Shown: one piece after another, positions 16,343 to 22,792 of the stretch
How the letters are laid out: each line of letters opens with the position of its first letter
How positions within the stretch are numbered: the first letter of the stretch is position 1
Assembly: GCA_002432715.1 (NCBI GenBank)
Contig: DJGJ01000017.1
Location: 1-33,400 of the forward strand
Source of the DNA: Sphaerochaeta sp. UBA5849
GTDB taxonomy: Bacteria; Spirochaetota; Spirochaetia; Sphaerochaetales; Sphaerochaetaceae
DNA: 33,400 nucleotides
Reading direction: 5' to 3'
Made by a program: the position numbers and the translations under genes
Notes under the pieces: generated by a model
Seen by the model: the letters and a program-made list of their open reading frames with translations, nothing else
Databases searched by the model: none
What the model was told of the DNA's origin: nothing

Positions 16343-17857
16343 ATGGAAATTGGGTTTGACAACGAGAAGTACCTTTCCGAGCAAAGGCATTTCATCCTTG
16401 AACGGGTGAAACAGAGCGACGGAAAGCTCTATCTCGAATGTGGGGGAAAGCTGCTCTTCGATTACCATGCAGCCCGGGTGCTCCCGGGCTTTGATCCGAA
16501 TGTGAAGATGCGGGTGTTTCAGTCTTTGAAAGACCAGATTGATGTCATTATCTGCATTCACAGCGGTGATATCGAGCGTCGGAAGATGCGTAGTGATTTC
16601 GGCATCACGTATGACACCGATGTGTTTAAGATGATTGATGACTTTTCCAAATGGGGGTTGACCGTCACCCGTGTGGTCATCACCCGATTTGACGAGGAGC
16701 CCGGGGCGGTTCACTTCAAGAACATCCTCGAGCAGCGCGGCCTGTGTGTATACACCCATAAGGCTACCCGCGGCTACCCCAACGATGTCGACCTGATAGT
16801 CAGTGACGAAGGATATGGGGCCAATCCCTATATTGAGACGGATCATCCGGTGGTCATCGTCACCGGACCGGGCCCGGGATCGGGCAAACTGGGAACCTGC
16901 CTTTCACAAATGTATCATGACTACAAGGAGGGCAGACGCAGCGGGTATTCGAAGTTTGAGACATTCCCGATTTGGAACCTGCCGATCGACCACCCTGTCA
17001 ATATCGCCTACGAGAGTGCAACCGCCGATCTTGGGGACAAGAACCTCATCGATCATTTTCATGCCAGTGCATATGGGACCATCACGGTAAACTACTCCCG
17101 TGACTTGGAAGCCTATCCCCTGCTCAACAGGATACTTGAGAAAATCACTGGAACCGATTGCCTGTACAAGAGCCCGACCGATATGGGTGTCAACCGCTGC
17201 GGATTCGGGATCATCAACGATGCGGTGGTCCGCAAGGCGGGCCAGCAGGAGATCATCCGACGCTACTACCGCTCTGCGTGTGAATATGTGCAAGGCATCG
17301 GAAGCAAGGAGACTGTGGAACGAAGCCGGTCGATCATGGAAGGCGCCAAGCTCTCCATCAACGACCGTTCGGTTGTCCCTGCCGCACAGAAAGCCCTTGA
17401 GGCCGGTATTGCCAAGGGGAAAGGCCTCAACGGCATAGTCTGCGCTGCCGCCATCGAACTGCCTGACGGGCGGATTGTTACGGGGTGCAACTCTCCGTTC
17501 CTGCATGCATCCTCAGCCTTGATTCTGAATGCCGTAAAGGTGCTGGCAAATATCGATCATGAAGTGGATCTCATCTCTCCAGCCATTGTGCAGTCGGTGA
17601 CCGCCATGAAGCGTGATGTACTGAAGGGCAGGGGGGTGAGCCTGAATCTCGATGAGGTGCTCATCTGCCTGGCGATGAGCTGTGCAATCAGCAACGAGGC
17701 CAAGCGTGCCTCGGCAGTGCTTCCCGCCCTCAACGGCTGCGAGGTTCATATGACGCACATACCATCCTCCGGCGACTCCTCAGGACTGCGCAAGCTCGTG
17801 CTGAATGTGACCAGCGAACCTCGGTTCCCGACTTCGAATCTGTATAATCCAGCCTGA
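16343..17857 (+). CDS. DUF1846 (UPF0371) family protein
   Basis: A 504-residue protein of the DUF1846 family, conserved in Firmicutes and other anaerobes but without a proven reaction. Recognisable parts are MEIGFDNEKYLSEQ at the N-terminus, the glycine-rich TGPGPGSGKLGTCLSQMYHD near 172-191 (a likely phosphate- or nucleotide-binding loop), and GVNRCGFGIINDAVV near 287-301. The start ATG 16343 is preferred over GTG 16334 because AGGGG stands eight bases before it. It converges with the AbrB-type membrane protein gene; the two stops are only two bases apart, with no terminator between. Confidence 0.88.
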   Translation: MEIGFDNEKYLSEQRHFILERVKQSDGKLYLECGGKLLFDYHAARVLPGFDPNVKMRVFQSLKDQIDVIICIHSGDIERRKMRSDFGITYDTDVFKMIDDFSKWGLTVTRVVITRFDEEPGAVHFKNILEQRGLCVYTHKATRGYPNDVDLIVSDEGYGANPYIETDHPVVIVTGPGPGSGKLGTCLSQMYHDYKEGRRSGYSKFETFPIWNLPIDHPVNIAYESATADLGDKNLIDHFHASAYGTITVNYSRDLEAYPLLNRILEKITGTDCLYKSPTDMGVNRCGFGIINDAVVRKAGQQEIIRRYYRSACEYVQGIGSKETVERSRSIMEGAKLSINDRSVVPAAQKALEAGIAKGKGLNGIVCAAAIELPDGRIVTGCNSPFLHASSALILNAVKVLANIDHEVDLISPAIVQSVTAMKRDVLKGRGVSLNLDEVLICLAMSCAISNEAKRASAVLPALNGCEVHMTHIPSSGDSSGLRKLVLNVTSEPRFPTSNLYNPA

Positions 17858-17859
17858 CC

Positions 17860-18897
17860 TCAGCCGAACAGGCCGGCAAGGACCGGAAGGACCCCCAGGA
17901 CAGCCAGGATGCGGAAGGTGTGCATCAGGACTATCTTGGGGGTTTGTAGTCCCAACTCATCGCTGATGAGGCCCATTTCCTGAATGCCTCCCGGAGTGGA
18001 TGAGAAGAGGGCTGTTGCCCAGTCCATTTTGCATGCCTTGTGAAGGATGTAGGCGGTAAGGAATGCCATGACAAAGAGTTCGACGGTTAGGATGAGAGCG
18101 GGGGCGAACAGGATGTCGATCTCCAGAAAGGTTTGGGCTGTGATTTTGCTGCCGATGTAGGTGCCGGCAAAGATCTGTACCAGTACTTTGACACTGGCTG
18201 GGTAGGCAGCACTCTGTTTGGCAATGTTCAGTATGGCAACAGCGATGATGGCACCCAGGATTGCTCCTGCAGGAATGTTGAGCAGGTAGAAAAGCAGCCC
18301 TCCAGAGAGGGCGCAGAGAAAGGTAGGGATGTAGTGCAACATCCTGTTTTTTCTGTTCTCTCTTCGGTTTTCTGCATGTTGGAGTGCTTCACCAGGCTGC
18401 TTGATTTTCAGCATCGACCTGATCATTGGAGGAAATACAATGATCACCAAGGTGAGTCTGAAGAGTTGCAGCAAGGCTACATGTTCCATGACAGCACCGA
18501 AATCTGAGGCAACAAGGGCGAGGTCGGACACTCCTCCTGGGGCGCAGGCGAAAAAGGAAGTCATGAAGCTCAGCGAGGTGGAATGCTCCATCAGAAAGGC
18601 AAAAACCAAATTGGTGGCCAAAAGAACCGTAACCAACACGATGACCGGCAGGGCCATGGTTTTCAGTGATTGTACATCGGAGCGGGAAAACCTGGTTCCG
18701 ATGACCAGACCCGAGGCAATCTGCACAAGTACTCTCAGCTCATGGGGGTAGGCTGGAAACACCGGTGTGAAACTATTGATGCTCATGACTGCAAGCATGG
18801 CGCCGACAAGAGCCCCCGCGGGCAGCTTCAGTTTTCTCAACAACAAACCACCAAGGGCACCGATGATATGCAGCAGCACAAGAAGAAGTAAATTCAT
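17860..18897 (-). CDS. AbrB-family (DUF/GltS-like) inner-membrane transporter
   Basis: A 345-residue hydrophobic protein with about ten membrane segments, built from two related halves. LPAGALVGAML at 25-35 is repeated as IPAGAILGAII at 208-218, and APGGVSDLALVASDFG at 119-134 as TPGGIQEMGLISDELG at 301-316. This is the pattern of the membrane AbrB family (Pfam AbrB, not the DNA-binding AbrB). E. coli AbrB was reported to influence aidB expression, but transport is the more likely role. A charged loop (about 160-188) separates the halves. ATG 18897 has AAGGA upstream; the in-frame ATG 18936 adds a non-conserved stretch. The substrate is unknown. Confidence 0.85.
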   Translation of the reverse strand: MNLLLLVLLHIIGALGGLLLRKLKLPAGALVGAMLAVMSINSFTPVFPAYPHELRVLVQIASGLVIGTRFSRSDVQSLKTMALPVIVLVTVLLATNLVFAFLMEHSTSLSFMTSFFACAPGGVSDLALVASDFGAVMEHVALLQLFRLTLVIIVFPPMIRSMLKIKQPGEALQHAENRRENRKNRMLHYIPTFLCALSGGLLFYLLNIPAGAILGAIIAVAILNIAKQSAAYPASVKVLVQIFAGTYIGSKITAQTFLEIDILFAPALILTVELFVMAFLTAYILHKACKMDWATALFSSTPGGIQEMGLISDELGLQTPKIVLMHTFRILAVLGVLPVLAGLFG

Positions 18898-18954
18898 AAG
18901 GAATCCTTGTGATATATGATGAATTGAACATGGCAACCGCCCGATTGGGTATTG

Positions 18955-18963
18955 ATTGTATCA
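18955..18963 (-). promoter_or_regulatory. possible extended -10 of the AbrB-type gene
   Basis: On the minus strand TGATACAAT (TGn plus TACAAT) lies 58 bases upstream of the start codon. No convincing -35 is visible. This is the best candidate in the divergent region shared with the Rrf2 gene. Confidence 0.3.
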
Positions 18964-19005
18964 CAAGTTTTGCTTTGGAGGAACATTGGATGGATGATTG
19001 ACTGC

Positions 19006-19034
19006 TTGACGTGCTTCTATGGTACTGATACCTT
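19006..19034 (+). promoter_or_regulatory. promoter of the Rrf2 pair
   Basis: TTGACG (19006-19011), a 17-base spacer and TACCTT (19029-19034) preceded by TGA. The expected transcript start falls at or next to ATG 19041. The element GGTA-CTGA-TACC at 19021-19032 overlaps the -10 and could be an operator. Confidence 0.4.
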
Positions 19035-19040
19035 CTAGAT

Positions 19041-19448
19041 ATGAAATTATCGACAAAAGGAAGGTACTCCCTCCAAACCATGGTCTATCTGGCCACGTGC
19101 AGGGAGAACTGCAGTATTCGCAGTATCAGTGAAGCCACCGGCATCAGCAGCGGATATCTGGAGCAGCTGATGATTCCGCTTCGTCGTGCAGGCCTTGTGC
19201 AGGCTGAACGGGGAGTGCAGGGTGGATACCGTCTTGCCAAGGCCGATATCACCTGCAAAGAGGTGCTTGCCGCCAGCGAAGGTGATTTCGAGCCGGCTCC
19301 CTGCAAAAACTGTACTCGTACCGATGCCTGCAAGACCCATCAGATCTGGTCACTGCTGCAGAGCGCCGTAGTGGATTTTTCCAGCCAGGTAACCATCCAG
19401 GAGTTGGCATCTCATTTGGTGGAGAGTGAGGCGGGAGGCGGTATATGA
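19041..19448 (+). CDS. Rrf2-family regulator with Cys cluster (IscR/NsrR-like)
   Basis: A 135-residue Rrf2 winged-helix repressor. MKLSTKGRYSLQTMVYLA begins the domain exactly as in IscR and CymR, and RGVQGGYRLAK is the wing. Cys88, Cys91 and Cys97 in PCKNCTRTDACKT form a cluster like that holding Fe-S in IscR, NsrR and RsrR, so it may sense iron-sulfur status, redox or NO; the C-x2-C-x5-C spacing differs from IscR. No ribosome binding site precedes the ATG, although the start is fixed by homology, so the message may be leaderless. It overlaps the second Rrf2 gene by four bases (ATGA). Confidence 0.9.
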   Translation: MKLSTKGRYSLQTMVYLATCRENCSIRSISEATGISSGYLEQLMIPLRRAGLVQAERGVQGGYRLAKADITCKEVLAASEGDFEPAPCKNCTRTDACKTHQIWSLLQSAVVDFSSQVTIQELASHLVESEAGGGI

Positions 19449-19861
19449 AAATTTCAACGCGCGGGCGTTACGGCCTGAGATTGCTTGTCGATATCGCCGA
19501 ACATGCCAACGAAGGGCCTATCGCCCTTACCGTGGTTGCCAAGCGTCAGAATCTCAGTGAGAAATATCTGCAACAGGTGGCATTGCTGCTTACCCGGGGT
19601 GGTTTTCTCACCTCGGTGAAAGGGTCTGGAGGCGGCTATATGCTTGGGCGCAGCTCCGAGGAAATCATGATCTATGATGTCCTGGACTTGCTTGAAGGCA
19701 ACATTGCCTTTGAGGAGCCTCCAGGAAGTGAAGAGAATGCCATCGAACGAGTGATTCGTCTGCATTTTTATCAGAAACTCGACCAAGAGGTGAAAAAAGT
19801 CTTTGAAGGTTTGTCGCTTTGTGAGGTTACCAAGGCACAATGGTTCACCTATGTCATCTAG
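19445..19861 (+). CDS. Rrf2-family regulator, CymR-like
   Basis: A 138-residue Rrf2 protein starting MKISTRGRYGLRLLVDIAEH, with the wing KGSGGGYMLGR. The IscR-type cysteine cluster is absent; the only Cys is near the C-terminus (SLCEVTK). In this it resembles CymR of Bacillus and Staphylococcus, which represses cysteine and sulfur genes and uses CysK as a partner. Here cysK begins 93 bases downstream, so control of cysK is the natural inference. It is translated with the preceding Rrf2 gene through an ATGA overlap, and GGAGG in the upstream coding sequence (19434-19440 region, GGGAGGCGG) serves as ribosome binding site. Two different Rrf2 sensors in one operon is notable. Confidence 0.88.
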   Translation: MKISTRGRYGLRLLVDIAEHANEGPIALTVVAKRQNLSEKYLQQVALLLTRGGFLTSVKGSGGGYMLGRSSEEIMIYDVLDLLEGNIAFEEPPGSEENAIERVIRLHFYQKLDQEVKKVFEGLSLCEVTKAQWFTYVI

Positions 19862-19871
19862 AAGAGGGGGC

Positions 19872-19926
19872 TTGACGAAGGAGCTTCCTGTAATTACTAT
19901 TATATCTACAGATTAAATAGGATATA
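19872..19926 (+). promoter_or_regulatory. cysK promoter with overlapping dyad operator
   Basis: TTGACG (19872-19877) and TACTAT (19895-19900) are 17 bases apart, giving a start near 19907. A dyad TATATCTA (19901-19908) and TAGGATATA (19918-19926) lies directly over the start site. Its arms match apart from one extra base, and their centres are about two helical turns apart. This position suits a repressor such as the adjacent CymR-like protein; the assignment is inferred. Confidence 0.5.
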
Positions 19927-19954
19927 GACCCATACCGGGAGGAGGCTGTTTGCC

Positions 19955-20884
19955 ATGAGTGCACACATATACCAGAACATCACCGAGAAAATCGGGAAAA
20001 CCCCTTTGATTCGACTCAATAGGCTCAACACAACCAAGGCTGACATTTTGGTGAAAATGGAGAGCTTCAACCCCCTGTCCAGTGTGAAGGACCGAATCGC
20101 CCTGGCGATGATTGAAGGTGCGGAAAAGCGAGGACAGTTGAAGAACGGGTCGGTCATCATTGAACCGACCAGCGGGAATACCGGCGTCGGTCTTGCCTAT
20201 ATCGCCGCTGTGAAAGGCTATCGTCTTGTCATTACCATGCCTGAGACAATGAGCATCGAGCGCAGGAAGCTGCTCAGCGCCCTCGGAGCCGAGTTGGTGC
20301 TCACCGACGGATCGCTCGGCATGAAGGGTGCCATTGCCAAGGCCGAGGAAATCGCCCGACACACCCCCAATTCATTCATTCCGTCCCAATTTGAGAATCC
20401 TGACAACCCGGGCATTCACTATGCAACAACCGGGCCTGAAATTTGGGAGGACAGCGGACAGCAGGTGGACCTCTTTGTAGCAGGGGTGGGCACCGGTGGG
20501 ACCATCACCGGAGTAGGCCGCTATCTCAAGGAGAAGAATCCCTCAGTCAAGATTGTGGCGGTGGAGCCTGCGACCAGCCCCGTACTCAGTGAAGGCTACG
20601 GCGGACCCCATAAGATACAGGGTATCGGAGCAGGATTTGTACCCGCTACGCTCGACCGTTCGGTTGTTGATGAAATTTGCACCGTCGAGGATGCAAGGGC
20701 TGGAGATGCAGCAAGGCAGGCGGCCAAACTTGATGGTCTGCTGGTTGGTATTTCGAGCGGTGCGGCCCTGCATGCAGCCCTCTCGTATGCAGAGAAGCCC
20801 GAGTGGGCAGGAAAAACCATCGTGGTCATGCTGCCGGATACCGGAGAGCGCTATCTTTCGACCTGGTTGTTCAGCGAGGCTTGA
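19955..20884 (+). CDS. cysK: cysteine synthase (O-acetylserine sulfhydrylase)
   Basis: CysK makes cysteine from O-acetylserine and sulfide with pyridoxal phosphate. The 309-residue protein has the PLP lysine Lys45 in SSVKDRIA, the substrate loop EPTSGNTGVGLA at 69-80, the phosphate-binding GVGTGGTITG near 175-184 and GISSGAA near 264-270. The C-terminus is of CysK rather than CBS or CysM type. GGAGGAGG stands upstream of ATG 19955. It has its own promoter and a dyad symmetric operator candidate, and lies directly after two Rrf2 genes. No cysE is present in the window. Confidence 0.96.
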   Translation: MSAHIYQNITEKIGKTPLIRLNRLNTTKADILVKMESFNPLSSVKDRIALAMIEGAEKRGQLKNGSVIIEPTSGNTGVGLAYIAAVKGYRLVITMPETMSIERRKLLSALGAELVLTDGSLGMKGAIAKAEEIARHTPNSFIPSQFENPDNPGIHYATTGPEIWEDSGQQVDLFVAGVGTGGTITGVGRYLKEKNPSVKIVAVEPATSPVLSEGYGGPHKIQGIGAGFVPATLDRSVVDEICTVEDARAGDAARQAAKLDGLLVGISSGAALHAALSYAEKPEWAGKTIVVMLPDTGERYLSTWLFSEA

Positions 20885-20908
20885 GAAACGGCATATTCAT
20901 GGTATACT
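20881..20908 (+). promoter_or_regulatory. promoter of the hypothetical gene at 20914
   Basis: TTGAGA (20881-20886), a 16-base spacer and TATACT (20903-20908) preceded by TGG. Only five bases separate the -10 from ATG 20914, so transcription would begin at or inside the start codon. Confidence 0.5.
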
Positions 20909-20913
20909 AGGGT

Positions 20914-21354
20914 ATGAGAGAGCTGTTCAGATACCCAAATATCCAAGCAGCCCGAACGGCTGCCTCCTATCGTCTCTTGAGCGACCAAGCGCTCCACATG
21001 ATGGGGGTCGCCCATGTTGAGCAGGTCTTGGAGTCGCGACAATTCAAGATCATCTTCCGCAGTAAAAGCCAAACCCGCTTTCCCCAGTTGAAAGCCATCA
21101 AGAAGGGTGAGGCACTGTGGTGGGTCGTGGTTGAGGCTGCCATGTATCCCCACACTCCCTCGCTCAGGTCGGATGTTGCAAAAGAGGTGCTCAAGGCAGC
21201 CCGCCTTGAACAGGCACTCGTCATGTATGCACCGGTCATGCTCATCAACACCAAGTCCCAAAATCTCTCCCTGCCGAGCCAAAACGGCAACTTTTCCATT
21301 CTGTTCAACGGCTTCATCGAGGTGAGTTCACAGTCGCCTCGCAAAGGTAGGTAG
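20914..21354 (+). CDS. hypothetical protein, 146 aa
   Basis: I do not recognise this protein. It is soluble, without signal peptide or membrane segment, and mixed alpha/beta in composition. A conserved-looking block reads ALWWVVVEAAMYPHTPSL (about 67-84), then an Arg/Lys-rich helix and a hydrophobic strand ALVMYAPVMLI. The start is supported by a -10 element five bases upstream, which would make it leaderless; a later ATG at 20998 has no better signals. Its last 41 bases overlap the convergent gene ending at 21314. That overlap is the main reason for caution about the exact 3' end of either gene. Confidence 0.6.
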   Translation: MRELFRYPNIQAARTAASYRLLSDQALHMMGVAHVEQVLESRQFKIIFRSKSQTRFPQLKAIKKGEALWWVVVEAAMYPHTPSLRSDVAKEVLKAARLEQALVMYAPVMLINTKSQNLSLPSQNGNFSILFNGFIEVSSQSPRKGR

Positions 21355-21958
21355 GAAGCAAACGGCCGTAGCGGTCCTTGGTCGGACCCCATGAGAGCGT
21401 GAACTCTGCATGAAGAGGAAAGCTCAAAACATGTTCAATGAAGAACTCTTCACTGCAGGATGTGGTGCAAATGGTGCACTGTTCAGTCTCTCTTTGCTCA
21501 AGATCCAAGGCCTTGGTCGCCTGTTGGAGTGTTTGGTATAAATCAGGTTCGAGCGTCCGGTCGACCATGGTGGCGAGCAAGGGACTTGCCAGATACTCCT
21601 TGGAGCGTTCAATCAATGTTTGCTCCTGCTTTCCCATCCCCAACAAGCAGACCATCCCGTTTTGATACGATACAGCAACCATGGCCTTGGCTTCTCCTTC
21701 CTTTGCCAGTTCGATGGCTGCATCCAGGACCCTGCATTGCTCAATCTGCTGCAGCGATGAGTACTGCCCGGCAAGCTGCGGGTGGTCGGCCAGGTGAAGA
21801 TCGGCAAAGCTGAAAGGGTAGAGCAGCGAGAAATCCTGCAACGGTAAGCAGGCTGCTATGCCGCCTATGAGCTTGAGCTGCCCTAGATCGAAGAGATGCA
21901 GCAATTCCCCACGCTGATGCACCAGATGGTTGTAACGGATATGTTCAATGCAATTCAT
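21314..21958 (-). CDS. hypothetical protein, 214 aa, with Cys cluster
   Basis: An unrecognised soluble protein of 214 residues. ATG 21958 has AGAGGA eight bases upstream, and the plus strand offers no competing gene over most of its length. Features are a His-rich N-terminus, a helical segment rich in Glu and Gln (about 65-160) and Cys161, Cys164 and Cys168 in CTICTTSC, which could bind a metal or a disulfide. The C-terminus FTLSWGPTKDRYGRLLPTYLCEA looks like a small beta unit. It is divergent from the DNA glycosylase and converges, with a 41-base overlap, on the other hypothetical gene. Function is not inferable from sequence. Confidence 0.6.
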   Translation of the reverse strand: MNCIEHIRYNHLVHQRGELLHLFDLGQLKLIGGIAACLPLQDFSLLYPFSFADLHLADHPQLAGQYSSLQQIEQCRVLDAAIELAKEGEAKAMVAVSYQNGMVCLLGMGKQEQTLIERSKEYLASPLLATMVDRTLEPDLYQTLQQATKALDLEQRETEQCTICTTSCSEEFFIEHVLSFPLHAEFTLSWGPTKDRYGRLLPTYLCEATVNSPR

Positions 21959-21995
21959 TCATGCGTCCTCTCTTCTTTGTACAGGTACACTTTGC

Positions 21996-22024
21996 TTGCA
22001 ATAGCTTCAGCGCTTTGCTACAGT
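21996..22024 (+). promoter_or_regulatory. promoter of the DNA glycosylase gene
   Basis: TTGCAA (21996-22001), a 17-base spacer and TACAGT (22019-22024) preceded by TGC. The -10 ends six bases before ATG 22031, predicting a leaderless transcript. Confidence 0.45.
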
Positions 22025-22030
22025 AGCCAC

Positions 22031-22792
22031 ATGATCACGCCCATTCATCTGGATTCAACCCTATTCTCAGGACAGACGTTTGCTTGGGTGAAGCAGAATG
22101 GTGTCTATGAGGCGGTTGTCGACAAGAATCTGGTCAGCTTTTCCGAAGAGAGCTTTGATTCCATGCTGGAGAAGCATGCAGCGTTGCGCCGTTATTTTGA
22201 CATGGACTGGGAGTACGGGAAGGCCGAGGCATATCTGGCTTCCCTCGATGTTCATCTTGCTCGGGCGATCAAGACATGCAAGGGTTTGCATATCCTCAAT
22301 CAGGATCCATGGGAGGTCCTGATGGCTTTTCTGCTCAGCCAGAACAACAACATCAAGCGCATCCGAAGCATGTACGAACGGCTGTCCAAGGAGCTGGGAA
22401 GCCATGTTGAAGGATCTTGGTATGCGTTTCCCCGTCCTCAAGAACTGCTGGGTATCAGCGAGAGGGATTTGAGGAGCCTGGGCATGGGCTTTCGCGCCCC
22501 TTATCTGCTGGATGCCATCCAGAACCATGAAGTACTTTCCGGCATTCCCGGCCTGAACGACGACGAGGCATTGAGAGCCTTGCAAACCATACGGGGAGTA
22601 GGGGCGAAGGTGGCCTCCTGTGTTTTGGCGTTTGCCTATCATCGCCAGCAGGCTTTCCCCCTCGATACCTGGATGCTCAAGGTGATGAAGAAGCACTATC
22701 CAGGTCGTGATGCATCCTATTTCGCTCCCTATGCAGCGTTGGCCCAGCAATACCTGTTTCACTATGAGCGCACCCAAGGAGGCCTGCCGTGA
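22031..22792 (+). CDS. ogg: 8-oxoguanine DNA glycosylase (OGG1 type), HhH-GPD
   Basis: A 253-residue glycosylase/lyase that removes 8-oxoguanine from DNA. The helix-hairpin-helix TIRGVGAKVASCV contains the catalytic Lys193, and Asp212 in FPLDTWM is the conserved helper, as in human OGG1 Lys249 and Asp268. The N-terminal HLDSTLFSGQTFAW matches OGG1 (DLTLNGGQSFRW), and LLSQNNNIKRI carries the DNA-binding asparagines. ATG 22031 fits the domain start; the longer frame from 21896 runs back through promoter DNA. No ribosome binding site is visible. Its stop overlaps the hemA-like GTG start by four bases, so repair and tetrapyrrole genes share a message. Confidence 0.9.
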   Translation: MITPIHLDSTLFSGQTFAWVKQNGVYEAVVDKNLVSFSEESFDSMLEKHAALRRYFDMDWEYGKAEAYLASLDVHLARAIKTCKGLHILNQDPWEVLMAFLLSQNNNIKRIRSMYERLSKELGSHVEGSWYAFPRPQELLGISERDLRSLGMGFRAPYLLDAIQNHEVLSGIPGLNDDEALRALQTIRGVGAKVASCVLAFAYHRQQAFPLDTWMLKVMKKHYPGRDASYFAPYAALAQQYLFHYERTQGGLP

